A stretch of DNA of 64,000 nucleotides from Aedes albopictus (taxonomy: Eukaryota; Arthropoda; Insecta; Diptera; Culicidae), in contig NC_085137.1 in the NCBI RefSeq assembly GCF_035046485.1, forward strand, positions 19,001,346 through 19,065,345, read 5' to 3'. Numbering within the stretch: the first letter of the stretch is position 1; each line of letters starts with the position of its first letter. Under the pieces are notes generated by a model. That model was not told the origin of the DNA. It saw only the letters and a program-made list of their open reading frames with translations, and made no database searches. The position numbers and the translations under genes were made by a program. Below, in pieces: positions 1-10,560 of the stretch.

Positions 1-950
1 CTAAAGCTAATAGTGATTATTCAAATGCACTTCCCCTCGCAGAGGATGATGACGACAACGACGAACGAAGGTTGTCCCATAACGATGACGATTGCATTTT
101 GTCGTTCCCCTTCTCGCTAGACAGTAACCACAGCCCGGGAAGACATGTGTCGAGTATTTGTTTTAGGAACTCATAATAATCGTCATCGTCGTTGTTCTCG
201 TCGCCGTGCTCCAGCTTGTGTGCACATTTGTCATCGTAACTAATATTACTAATAAAATTAATCCGTTCGTCGCCATCCCGGTTACCCCTCTCCCGGTGAA
301 GGGAACACGAACGGCGACGGAGGACGGATTCAACATATGGAACCACAGAATGACTCGACTCGATGGACCTACCTATGGTGTGTCTGGTCCAGTCTGGTAT
401 GGATCCTCTCATGCTCGAGTAGGCATTTGGAAACATGCAGCAGTCCAGTTGGTCGAGCGGGCTGCCGGCCGGCCGGTGATATACTGTACTCTGCAGGCAG
501 CAGCGGTCATGGTCACCACGTCGTCTGTTTCGGACGAAAAGAAGGGGAGACCAACACCACGTCATGGTCCAACCTCTCTCAGTCTCTTGGAGGTGGACAG
601 GCCCTCATAATTTGAATGCTGTTGAAGCAGTTTATGCTTGTAATGTATGTATGCATGTCTGTTAGGCCGTGCCAGGAGTGCTATGTCACATGTGGACGGA
701 TGGGAAACCACCGCAGGTAAATGGCTGGTAAATTCGGGAGGAGTTTGGGTAATAAATGTTTCCAATTAAACAGACTTAATAAAATTAACCTTTTGGGAAG
801 GTGGGGTCAATTTTGCTAAATACTAGCAGCTTTATAAGAGGGGGTTGATTTATTCTACTGTCTCACATTGTTACAAAATGTTATGTTTCGTACTTTGATG
901 GATTGAACTGTTACAGCTTAATATATAAATATATAGTGGTGAGCTCTTAC
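1..950. other. Intronic or intergenic DNA, no gene recognised
   Basis: Mixed-composition sequence with short CGTCGTCAT-type runs that translate as poly-Asp or poly-Ser. A 182-codon open frame on the minus strand (17-565) has no recognisable domain and is low in complexity, so I do not call it coding. The stretch lies in the presumed intron of the mthl1-like gene whose exons are at 33.4 and 43.6 kb. Confidence 0.5.
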
Positions 951-1673
951 TTAAATATTTACGGATCGGGCTAAGGCCGGGGTGGCCTCTGCTGTACATA
1001 GAATCCGTCTCCATTCCACTCCGTCCATGGCTGTTTGTCTATAGTTCCACACTCTGCGTAGGGTCCGCAGATCGTCCTCGACTTGGTCGACCCACCTAGC
1101 TCGCTGCGCACTACGTCTTCTTGTACCGATCGGGTGACTCTCGAGAACCTTTTTAGTCGGGTTGCTATCCGACATCCTGATGACGTGACCCGTCCACCGT
1201 AGCCTCCCGATTTTCGCGGTATGGACGATGGTTGGTTCTCTCAGCAGCTGATGCAGCTCGTGGTCCATTCGCTTTCTCCATGTCCCGTCTTCCATCTGTA
1301 CTCCGCCGTAGATGGTACGCATCACATTCCGTTCGAAAACTCCAAGGGCGCGTTGGTCCTCTGCACGTAGGGTCCATGTTCCGTGCCCATAGAGGACTAC
1401 CGGTCTTATCAGCGTTTTCTAGATAGTTAACTTCGTGTTACGGCGAACTTTATTCGATCGTAGAGTTCTGCAGAGTCCAAAGTAAGCACGATTCCCTACC
1501 ACAATGCGCCTCTGAATTTCTTTTCTGGTGTCGTTGTCGGTGGTCACCAGTGAGCCCAAGTACACGAATTCTTCAACCGCCTCGATTCCATCACCATCGA
1601 TATAAATTCGGGGTACCGGGCGCGGTGATTCCTCCCTGGAGCCCTTTGCCATTATGTACTTTGTCTTCGACAC
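951..1673 (-). pseudogene. RTE LINE C-terminal region
   Basis: Two overlapping frames (1419-1673 and 951-1325) together give the typical RTE tail: VYLGSLVT with a downstream RNRAYFGL-like block, then GRLRWTGHVIRM, and an RRSAQRARWVDQVEDDLRTLRR block. The last of these matches the conserved RTE GRPRTRW..V..DL motif. Stop at 951-953. A frameshift lies between 1325 and 1419. Confidence 0.8.
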
Positions 1674-1712
1674 AATGATGACTAATCCAATTCGCCTGGC
1701 TTTACTCTTTAG

Positions 1713-2157
1713 TCAGATGTACGCTTCCGTCACCGTCTCAAATTTACGAGCTATAATATCAATATCAACAGCGAAACCAAGCAGCTGAACGTACTTCGTG
1801 CTTATCCCCGCTCTCCTAATTACACCATCTAAAGCAATGTTGAACAGCAAGCACGAAAGATCATCACCTTGCCGAAAACCTCTGCGAAATTCGAAGGGAC
1901 TCGAGACTGTCCCTGATACTCGAACTACGCACATCACTCGATCCATCGTCGCCTTGATCAACCGTATCAGTTTATCCGGGAATCCGTATTGGTGCATAAT
2001 CTGCCATAGCTATTCTCGATCGATTGTATCATACGTCGATTTGAAATCGATGAACAAGTGATGTGTGGGCACGTTGTATTCGCGGCATTTCTGCAACACC
2101 TGGCGAATGGCGAACATCTGATCCGTTGTAGCGTGTTCACCCATGAATCCAGCCTGA
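1713..2157 (-). pseudogene. RTE LINE RT, catalytic half
   Basis: Contains QAGFMGEHATTDQMFAI, then FIDFKSTYDTIDRE, which carries the first catalytic Asp, then RRGFRQGDDLSCLLFNIALDG and GFAVDIDII. The YADD/FADD box thus reads FAVD (1764-1775), losing one catalytic Asp. A stop codon (TAG on the minus strand, 2010-2012) lies between the first two motif blocks. RT of this class copies the element RNA onto nicked DNA; this copy cannot. Confidence 0.85.
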
Positions 2158-2261
2158 TACAGTGATAGACATTCGTTTAGCCGAGAACAAAAAAAGTGAC
2201 AGGAAACTCATACAAAAGATTTTATGATAAAACTTTTTTATCGTAGTAATAGTATATCTAG

Positions 2262-2693
2262 CAGTGCTGCAATTTTTCGAAAGGCCTTTATGATAGCGAT
2301 ATTTTGCTTTTTTCATTTTCTCCGTTTTGGTTTTCCTGTCAAAGTTGCTTTCCGATCAGCAACACGGGAGCGAAATGAAATAGGTACTCACACTCGCACG
2401 CAGCGTGCTGAAAGCGAGAGCTGACAGGGCTAAATTTCCATTCAATTTTCTGTAGTTGAGTGTTTTCACCCGTGCTAACCTATAGGGCACTCACTCTCAC
2501 AAGCCACCGCTTGAGATGAATGGCCTTTCAGCATGAGTAGTGTGTGGATGATTGGGAATTGATCTTGTTCGGTCGCTCACGAATGGAGCTCTCGGACTCT
2601 GTCAGTTCTCACATCGAGGAACTGAAAACGACCGCCGCAGTCATTCATTTTCGGCTGAAAAACAGGCATTGAGACTGATATTTTGCAGGACTG
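2262..2693. mobile_element. hAT-type non-autonomous element (MITE), 432 bp
   Basis: Inserted inside the left inverted repeat of the Tc1-like element. The 8-bp direct repeat ATATCTAG (2254-2261 and 2694-2701) flanks it, and the intact right repeat of the host element has the site only once. The 8-bp length and the nTnnnnAn pattern fit hAT targets. The ends are inverted and imperfect: CAGTGCTGCAATTTTTC on the left, CAGTCCTGCAAAATATC when the right end is reversed. No transposase frame is present. Confidence 0.85.
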
Positions 2694-3369
2694 ATATCTA
2701 GTACAGTTTTATAAAAATGTGATACATTAAACTTACATATACACTGAAACAAAACCGAGGGTAAAAACCCTTCAAATGTCATTTTTTGCCTAGACATTCG
2801 TTTAGCCGAGGTAAATGAAAAATTGGTTTTCAATAGATTTTTTGCAATTTCGTGAGTATATTTCGAGAATATACTCCAAGGCATTAAGTTTTTGACGTAT
2901 TAGCAAGATATTTGACCTTGAAAGTTTATTTATTTGTGAAATTCAGAGAAATATTATAAAAAAATGTCCCGATAAGGAGAAGCGACGATAAACAAATTTA
3001 TTTAAGAAAACTGGTTTCTGTAAACACTCAAACGTAAGCTAGATAAGCAGTTTTGAAAATATGGCACAGAATTTTTGTCAGAAATGTTCAAATTATTGCA
3101 TAAAATGTAATGAAACAAATAAGTATATTGGTTTTTGGTTGGTTAAACTTTAAAATGGGATTGATAAAAGCTAAAATAAATAGTTCTGCATTGAAATAAA
3201 TACGTGCCCTAATGCCTGTGGAGTATACCTGTTTGATACTACCATTACTAAATGAGTTAGAAGACTGCAAAGTGAAAGAACTGCAAGAAGTGTCAGATTT
3301 TGTGTACCCTGTTTATTCAAAAGCAGATGCTCATACAAAAATGCAAGATTTGGTTAAATAATTGGCTTA

Positions 3370-3780
3370 TTTCATTAAATCTGAAGAAATATATTATAAA
3401 TGAGTCTTAGTTGTGAACCACATCCATTTTTAACATGTTTTATTTGAAAAGAATGTCTAAATTATGGACCAAGTAGTTCATGCTAGAAATTTGAATACTT
3501 TCGGTGCCATTTCTCGAAACATGAGCCGTCCAATGTATATTATTTCATCCAAAATAAAGTCTAGAAGATATTGGGAGCTATTAGAAGACGTAATAGTAGT
3601 AAACGCTTTGATTTATGCAAGTGAAACCATTATATTTCATCAAAACAATACTTAAATACGTGATTTTTTGATGGTTTTATTGTGGTGGTTAGAAAAAAAT
3701 AACATTCTGTTAGAAACGTTGTTTTGATCATGAAACTTTCATTAGATTCTTTTGAAACACTTCCGATAAAAATAACTACA
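3370..3780 (+). pseudogene. Tc1-like transposase relic
   Basis: Plus-strand fragments follow the order of a Tc1-like DDE domain. KSEE near 3377-3388 stands where SDE is expected. FGAISRNMSRPMYII then KSRRYWELLEDVI (3464-3600) matches the usual WG-x-I-S...Y...LED block. HQNNT near 3640-3655 stands where QDNA is expected, and after a stop comes a WLEKNN-like stretch. Catalytic residues are replaced and stops interrupt the frame. The match is by pattern only, but it agrees with the TA target and IR/DR ends of the enclosing element. Confidence 0.55.
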
Positions 3781-4207
3781 TCAAATCTCAATTTAGAAAC
3801 ATTTAAAATATTGTGACATATTTATATGAGATGCATGCAAAATAAATATGGCAACACTTCCAAAAACAATCTAATTCATGATTTACAAGTCGATCTATAA
3901 TGCAGATCACCATACAAAATGACTTTGTTGGATATTTTTCGAAATTTGATAGTTTTTTATTATGGAATTCTAAAATTTGTACAATTCGGCCAAACGAATG
4001 TCTAGGCAAAAAATTACATTTGAAGGGTTTTTACCCTCGTTTTTGTTTCAGTGTATATGTAAGTGTGATGTATCACATTTTTATAAAACAGTACTAGATA
4101 TACTATTACTACGATAAAAAAGTTTTATCATAAAATCTTTTGTATGAGTTTCCTGGCACTTTTTTGATATTTTTTTAGCCTCGGCTAAACGAATGTCTAT
4201 CACTGTA

Positions 4208-4560
4208 TTGCCCCACGAACTCTCTTGCAATCGGTGATAGACGGCGGCATAAAATTTGGGAGAGTACCTTGTAGGCAGCGCTCAGTAGTGTAATCGCACG
4301 ATAGTTGCCGCAATCCAACTTGTCATCAGTGTAGTGCCTCTCCACTCGTTTGGTAGTTGATTTGCTCCAGCGACTTTGTTGTTTTTCAACCGGCGAACCT
4401 CCTCTTCAATCTCTTGAAGGTTAGGTGCTGGAAATCTTTCGTCCCCCTAGATCTGTTACCGCGCCACCTTCGGTGCTTGCAACGTCGCCATTGAGGTGCT
4501 CATCGTAATGCTGCGCCACCTCTCGATCACCTCACGCTCGCTCGTGAGAACATTCCCGTG
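4208..4560 (-). pseudogene. RTE LINE RT, upstream half (split by transposon)
   Basis: This part of the RT frame precedes the Tc1-like insertion. At the junction the LINE frame ends with Val-Gly-Gln. Across the insertion, with one copy of the TA target removed, it resumes with Gln-Ala-Gly-Phe, an RT-block motif. That continuity shows the transposon inserted into a pre-existing LINE. The stretch has lost frame in places, and only the order and the flanking motifs identify it. Confidence 0.65.
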
Positions 4561-4561
4561 A

Positions 4562-5008
4562 TTATTTCGGCATATGTCGGTACAGCTCTTCCATCGGTTC
4601 GCGATCTCGTTCTTCCTGCTGGCGCTTCTTCATCCGGAAGACTGAGTTCTGCCTGTTCCGCGCCTGTTTGTAACGTGCCTCATTCGCTCTCGTACGATGT
4701 TGCAATATTCTCGCCCATGCTGCATTCTTCTCGTTTTTCAAATGTTCACATTCGCCGTCGTGCCAGTCGTTTCTGTGATTCGGAGTCGCGAAGCCTAGTG
4801 CTGTAGCCGAGGTACTACCTATGGCGGATCGGATGTCCCTCCAGCCATCTTCAAGTGTAGCTGCGCCAAGCTGCTCTTCCGTTGGTAGGGCCTCTGCTAA
4901 CAGCTGCGCGTAGTCTTGACCCACTTCTACGTTACGCAGCTGCTCGATGTTGAGCCGCGGCGTTCGACTTCGACGCGTGGTGATAACTGTCGAAAGTTTT
5001 GAGCGCAT
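4562..5008 (-). pseudogene. RTE LINE linker between endonuclease and RT
   Basis: A 148-residue open stretch directly after the endonuclease, rich in Arg, Glu and Gln (for example KKRQQEERDREPMEELYRHM). This matches the charged linker RTE elements carry between endonuclease and RT. No separate catalytic motif is visible. It is collinear with its neighbours, so it belongs to the same decayed element and is not an independent gene. Confidence 0.7.
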
Positions 5009-5009
5009 G

Positions 5010-5732
5010 CATACAGCGACTAAGTAGTGATCCGAATCTATATTCGCACTGCGGTATGTGCGGACGTTTTTTATATCCGAGAAGAATTTATCGTCGATTA
5101 GAACGTGGTCGATTTGGTTTTCTGTTTGATGGTCGGTTTGATCTCCAGGTGACTTTGTGGATATCTTTGCAGGGGAAGAAGGTGCTTCGGACTACCATAC
5201 CACGGGAGGCTGCAAAGTTTACGCATCGCTGGCCGTTATCATTCGATACGGCGTGCAGGCTGTTTCGCCCGATTACCGGTATGTACATTTCCTCCCTTCC
5301 TACCTGCGCGTTCATGTCGCCGACAACGATTTTCACGTCACGCGGCGAGCAACCATCGTATGTTTGCTCTAACTGCGCGTAGAACGCTTCTTTCTCGTCA
5401 TCGGGTCTCCCTTCGTGTTGGCAGTGGACGTTGATGATGCTGTAGTTGAAGAAACGGCCCTTAACTCTTAACATGCATATCCTTGCGTTGATCGGCTGCC
5501 ACTCGACCACACGTTGTCGCATCTTGCCCAACACTATGAATCCTGTTCCCAGTTCATTGGTGGTGCCACAGCTTTGGTAGAAGGTAGCCGCTCGATGCCC
5601 GCTTTTCCACACTTTCTGTCCAGTCCAACAAAGTTCCTGCAACGCCACGATGTCGAAGTTGCGGGGATGTAGTTCGTCGTAGATTATCCTGTCACATTCT
5701 GCGAAACCTAGTGACTTGCAATTCCATGTTCC
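5010..5732 (-). pseudogene. RTE LINE endonuclease domain
   Basis: The frame opens with GTWN (minus strand, 5721-5732), the first motif of LINE endonucleases. It continues through the ALQE region, a conserved GRFFNYSIINVHC stretch and GDMNAQVGREE (about 5299-5335), which carries the catalytic D-x-N pair. HKVTW follows, where the frame breaks near 5090. The end of the domain resumes in another frame, with SDHYLV near 5017-5034. In a working element this enzyme nicks the target DNA that primes reverse transcription. Here it is frameshifted and not expected to act. Confidence 0.8.
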
Positions 5733-6180
5733 AAGTTTCCAATAGTAGTCGTTATTTCGTCGCGTGGGTCTTTGCCGATTGTAACGGGTGGCATATTGGG
5801 CCTACGCCAACACTCCTGTCTCGCCGGATGGCCATCGTGCCAGTTCTGTGTAACCTCCCAACCAACACTGGAACGACCACGCTGATGGGACCTTGGATCT
5901 AGCTGGGCTTGGTGCAGCGTTTCTTACTCAGTCGCTGGATGCCAGAACAGACGCTGTTTGAGCCGCACCTCCTTGGTGAACAGACGCTCGGGTCGTACCT
6001 CCTCAATCTAGCTGAAGTCAGAAGGACAACAGTGCCCAGGCTGCACTACCAGCTAAGCACACAACTCTTAGCTGGCGGTCTTTGTCATCGCTTGGCATGA
6101 GGTAGGACCTTGTGAGGACCGGAGCTATGTTGGACGCTTTCCTTATCGACTCACCATTTTGCAGTCCAAGTGGTAGGCTC

Positions 6181-7735
6181 ATTCCACACTATTATGTGAA
6201 TGTCGAAATCACAGAATATAATATATGCTGAAATTATTGTAATAGCATTTTATTTCATAAAAAAGTTCTTCTCGCGGTATCACCTATTTGGTGTGCCCTG
6301 GATAATGCCTTGAAAATTGTGTAGATTAACCTATTTATTATCGTCAACATTCTGCATCTTTTCTTCTTTATTCACGCGACCGCAAGAAACGCGTGTTTTG
6401 TGGTTTTGGCACTCATGCTGCAAGTCACAAAAGCAGTGACATCGCCACATTGGTTTGTGTTGTTAAGGTTGCACAACCAACCCACTGTACCTAGTAACAA
6501 CACCAACAGTAGCAGTCACGACGGCTCCAGTAGTATAATTGCTCGCAGCTACGCAAATTGTCTGCACAATTTTCAAGGCAAAAAGACTGTCGTCGGCTGC
6601 TGACAACGAAGAACCTTCGCACTCCTTCTACGGAATGTTTGCAAACCACAATTGTCAGCGCGCGCGGAGAATCGTGAATCTACTTCTCTAGAGAGACTCG
6701 AGAGGAGGGACACCACTCACTGGCAGTAATTATTCTACCATCTGGATACATGGTAGCAACGCGACGCGGCGGATGCTTCCTCCTACTCGTATCCACGTTC
6801 GCGCTGATTGTTGGCTGGAAATCTTGCAAGACATCCGTCCCTAATTGCGTAGGTGTCCTCCCCTGGAGCAGGAGCTTCCTGTTCGAGCACAACCCGGCAA
6901 CCGGCGAATGGATTTCATTATTTTGTCATAAAGCTGAATCGGAGAGCCTTCCTCCTAACTTACAAACAATAATGGTGTCACTACTGCTGTCCGTCTGTCT
7001 GTCTGTCTGTCTACCCAGTTAACAAGCTGTGCGAAACCAATTATCTTGGCGAAATGTAAATTTCCTCCCCTTTCGGATCAGATGATGCTTTCTCTCAATC
7101 TTTAATAAAGTGGAATATTTATTATTCTGGATTTAAAATTAAAATGAGATCTTGTTCGGTCGGAATTGGCACGCGTTCCTCTATGCTATGCAGTTACCGT
7201 TACTGTCAGTGTAGTGGGTTGTGATCAGAAGAAAACACCGAGTCGCGCAGCCAGCATCAAAACACAGTCATCACGGTGGAATTACTTTTAATTTAACGCC
7301 CTACTGCCACCGAAATTGGTTACGGTTTCGAACATTCGTGCATATAGTAACTACTACTGGTACTGCGAGTTTCCCTCCATGGCAAACGATCAGACAGGGG
7401 ACAAATATACTTTGGATGAACCCTTCTTGACGACGCACAGTGAGACGGAATCCAAGAGCGAAGGTCAAAAATTGTTTTTCCATGATGAAGTATTGTTTCA
7501 TAAATATGAGTAGTTCTTTCAAATGAGGAAAAATAATTGTTGGTTTGTTGGGAAATCTAAGACTTCTGAAGATCCAAAGTTGAGCCATTTGTATGGAGAT
7601 TTCACTTTTTTGCGCTCCGTCACGAAAGGGATATTACCGTTTCCCTTCCTCCCAACATTCATAGCACAGTGCCATTCTATCGAATAACAAGCTATGCAAC
7701 CAAGCGAACTGTGCCGCTTCTCATTCAGAGTAATC
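6181..7735. other. Unassigned intronic DNA with a short GTCT microsatellite
   Basis: No domain-bearing frame was seen on either strand. A (GTCT)n microsatellite lies at about 6993-7012. Open frames here are below 100 codons, lack recognisable motifs and overlap each other on both strands. Consistent with older intron sequence. Confidence 0.5.
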
Positions 7736-7860
7736 ATCATTCTATCATCTTAATAGATTCCCTATCCATCGATCACATCACCGACCAAAGGTGACTCCCA
7801 GAGATCTCACATCGTATCTTACTAACAAATACCACCTCTCCGCACGCTATGTCCAAAGAG
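7736..7860. repeat. Retroposon-like dispersed repeat, copy A part 1
   Basis: The stretch ACCAAAGGTGACTCCCAGAG and the following TACTAACAAATACCA match a segment at 22820-22895, showing a dispersed family. The downstream half of this copy resumes at about 9480, after two inserted inverted-repeat elements. The family looks like a retroposon 3' UTR, but I cannot name it. Confidence 0.45.
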
Positions 7861-7863
7861 AAG

Positions 7864-8054
7864 TATTATGAAAATCAAATATACCTCAAATGTTTTTCCT
7901 AGGATCGTAGCTTTGGACCTCTAGTTTCAGAATCTGGGCGGTTTAAACTATTTTTTCTTGGGTTTTTTGATATTTTTGTTCATTTTCTGAATCCAGAGGT
8001 CCAAAAATATGGCTCTAGCGAATGAATTTTGAGGTGCATTCACTTTTCATAATA
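7864..8054. repeat. Foldback MITE, about 190 bp
   Basis: Two arms of about 70 bp are inverted copies of each other: TATTATGAAAA... from 7864 and ...TTTTCATAATA ending at 8054. Both carry a TTTGGACCTCT block near the loop (about 7911-7922 and 7996-8005, reversed). It has no coding content and directly abuts the next inverted-repeat element. Confidence 0.65.
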
Positions 8055-9462
8055 GGGTAATTCGCCAATTGTTGAACACCACCCAAATGTTGAACAGTTT
8101 CTGATTTTTTTTTTTTATAAATCTAGCTTAAGTAATTTTCGCTCAACGTAAACGTATGATGTAGATGCGTATACATGTATGTTACGATATTGATCCAATT
8201 AAGTTACAAAATTATACATATTTTACGTCAAAAATATTGATTGCAAATTTTGTACCACTGATGACATGAAAACTGCACAATTCTTAAGATTAATTTTAAG
8301 AAATTGCTCTTACGAAATAAGCTTTGTTGGCATATCGGCCACAAATATCAAAGTCACACCATAGTTACAAGAACTGGAAGGATGTCCTTGACAGTTTAAC
8401 ATTGTACAAAATCACTTTTCATTGTAATTTCATTTGTAAAAAATATTTTTCTTATCACACTATTATTATGCATCTAGGATCCAATTGTTGAACACTGAAA
8501 TAACCTAACTGCCAGATTTTTTTTACACTTTGCCTAATCGTGCATGTCATAGGGTTTCAAGGGCGTGCCAGGGATGTTCCAAGGGTGTTGTAGAATGCTT
8601 CAAGATGGTTCCAGGGGTTTTCAATGGGTTTCAAGGGCGTTTCAGAGGTGTTCCAGAGGGATTCAGAGTTTTAAGGTGGTACCAGAAGTATTTCAGGGCG
8701 TTCCAGAGGGGTTTAGGAGCGATCCACGAGTTTGCAAGGAATTTCAGAGTCATTGCAGGGGTGTTTTAGGGGGTTGAGTGGGTCCCATGGGTATCCAGGA
8801 GTGTTTCAGGGGCTTTCAAAGGCGTTCTATTATTCAATCGTTTTCGCTTCTAGTCAAATATTTTCAGTCATATTTTTCATCTAGTCATGTTTAAAACGAT
8901 TTCATTCCACTAGAGCTGTTTTCAAATGAAAAGCGATTCCCTGTCATTTGAATAAATCGCCACTCAAATGATTTACTGGCCACAAAACACGAAAAACCCG
9001 GAAAAATTACGCCAGAGTGAGCAATTATCGGATGTCGGGTAAAAGTCGGGTCAAATTTTATCAAATGTTGGACCACTGTTGGACCCACATCGGACAACTG
9101 TAGGGTTTATATTGAGTTTGGTAGCCAAAATAAAAACAGCTCAATGATAGGTTGATGTCGGGTTATACATCATCAATTACGAACAAAGCTTGAACCGTTC
9201 AACAATTAGCGAGAATCGTCCAACATTAGGATGAGCTAGCTTAAGGAAGCGTTCAACATTTGGGTAACAGACTTCCCATACAAATAATCTTTTTTCTCTT
9301 AGAAAATGGAATTTAAGGGAATTTAAATTCAATGGGAAGTATAAGGAATGAGTAGATCTAGACGTTCACTGGATATTTTTCAAGTAAAGTGGAATTATGC
9401 ACGGAAAAATGAACAAAAACAAAAAAGTCAGTACTAACCGTTCAACAATTGGCGAATTACCC
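8055..9462. mobile_element. Inverted-repeat DNA element, about 1.4 kb
   Basis: Ends are near-perfect inverted copies: GGGTAATTCGCCAATTG from 8055, and its reverse complement ending at 9462. CAATTGTTGAAC-like motifs recur inside both flanks (near 8082, 8486, 9196, 9250). No transposase frame is visible, so it is probably non-autonomous. The target duplication is unclear. The middle (8530-8830) is a G-rich degenerate minisatellite. Confidence 0.6.
8530..8830. repeat. Degenerate G-rich minisatellite
   Basis: Irregular repeats of a TTCCAGGGGTTTCAGGGGTG type, about 10-25 bp per unit. A similar C-rich strand version occurs at about 20190-20420 and 20860-20960, so this is a dispersed simple-repeat family. 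Open frames across it are repeat artefacts. Confidence 0.55.
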
Positions 9463-9469
9463 AACTTCC

Positions 9470-9750
9470 CTTTGCACATAGCGTGAGCTCCGTTCTGGTT
9501 GTAGGATCGCAGAGTGCTCTCGGTCTCTAGCAGCAGTAATCATCACACGCTAGCATTCCTTTCTCTTCCCAATTGGCTGTAAAGAATTTACCAGCGCTGG
9601 TATTGATCCAAAATTAATGAGCTGCTTAAATTTCACTTTGAGAATAAATGAAGTGTCCCAGTCCCTTATTCAGTTGGATCTCACTGCAATTCATATAAGT
9701 TCCGATCAATCATGAAAGAGCAACCATTGACATGTACAGTCAATCTAAGC
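9470..9750. repeat. Retroposon-like dispersed repeat, copy A part 2
   Basis: Matches 22950-23160 in the same order. TTTCTCTTCCCAATTGGCTG aligns with the CTTTCCCGATGACCG region, and GTTGGATCTCACTGCAA aligns with ATTGGATCTCTGTGCAA. Together with 7736-7860 it forms one copy, later split by the elements at 7864-9462. Confidence 0.45.
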
Positions 9751-10560
9751 TAAGCGGTGGCCCCTGACGAATTTTCTTTGAAAAGAGATTTTCCCTATAA
9801 AAAATCGTATAAAAACTTAGAACGGTGGGAGCTAAAAAATAGTCACTCCTATCTAGCTGAAATGTTAGTAGTTCAGTTGATATGGAACCAAAGTGTACCA
9901 AAAAAAGTACAGGAGCGAGAATTTATATGCCATATAACCGTGCCCCAGGCTAATAATTATTCAATAATTTCAGTTCTATTTGTTTACTCGTTCAAATTAT
10001 CTAAAATCTAAACGATACGGAGGCTCCTCTTTGAAGCCACCATCATGATCGATTTCACGTTCACTTCTCTCCACAATACCTAGTAGAGGTAGCATCATTA
10101 CGGGTTTTCTAAATATTACCGATGCTATGCGTACCATCAAACAAGATCAGCAGCTTTTTGTGACTATATTCGACACATCCTCAGTCTTGAGGATCACTCA
10201 AAGTCAAAATGTTGCCATTTAAATGCAACGATTTTCTGGAACCGGTACTGGTCTGATTGGATCCAAGGTTTTCATTGATCTCGTTTAGACACCGGAAGTT
10301 CATGATTGCTCAGAAAATATTGAAGGTATTGAGCACCGGGCTCCGCAGACTTTAACCTTCATCCAGCCAACGTACATTTTCCACCTTCGGAAAAGCACAA
10401 ATATGGTCATAACTTTTTTGTTTTTCGATGGATTGTGATGAAATTTACACAACTTCCCGAAAAACTCTTCTAGTTTATGATGCCGGGGACATGAGTGTCT
10501 GGTCCACATGGTTCCGGAGTTATTCCGGATTGTCTTGGGGTACCAAAATTGGCCACATAC
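9751..10560. other. Unassigned intronic DNA
   Basis: No gene recognised. 10380-10560 (around CATAACTTTTTTGTTTTTCG) has the style of ancient dispersed mosquito repeats, but I cannot place it in a family. Confidence 0.4.

Larger units (their letters stand above)
2160..4205. mobile_element. Tc1/mariner-type transposon with IR/DR ends, decayed
   Basis: Bounded by TA at 2158-2159 and 4206-4207, the target duplication of the Tc1/mariner superfamily. The outer ends are inverted copies of CAGTGATAGACATTCGTTTA (2160-2185 and 4180-4205). A second copy of the core lies inside each end at 2791-2810 and 3985-4004. The inverted repeats are about 200-215 bp after subtracting the nested hAT insertion. The interior (about 2820-3980) carries a degraded transposase on the plus strand. 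Confidence 0.85.
951..6180 (-). mobile_element. RTE-clade non-LTR retrotransposon, disrupted copy
   Basis: Reading from high to low coordinates, the minus strand gives an apurinic-type endonuclease, a linker, a reverse transcriptase and an RTE-type C-terminal region ending at a TAA (951-953). The copy is dead. A DNA transposon (2160-4205) splits the RT. There are frameshifts in the endonuclease (about 5090) and between RT and C-terminus. An in-frame TAG lies at 2010-2012, and the catalytic FADD reads FAVD at 1764-1775. The right edge is estimated from where coding and UTR-like similarity fades and could be off by 100-200 bp. RTE-clade elements are common in Aedes (for example JAM1). The clade call rests on the endonuclease and C-terminal style; the exact family is not determined. 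Confidence 0.85.

Noticed and set aside
17..565. 182-codon open frame on minus
   Set aside because: Low-complexity Asp/Ser runs, overlapping plus frames, no domain.
6993..7012. GTCT microsatellite as a regulatory element
   Set aside because: Ordinary short tandem repeat with no supporting context.
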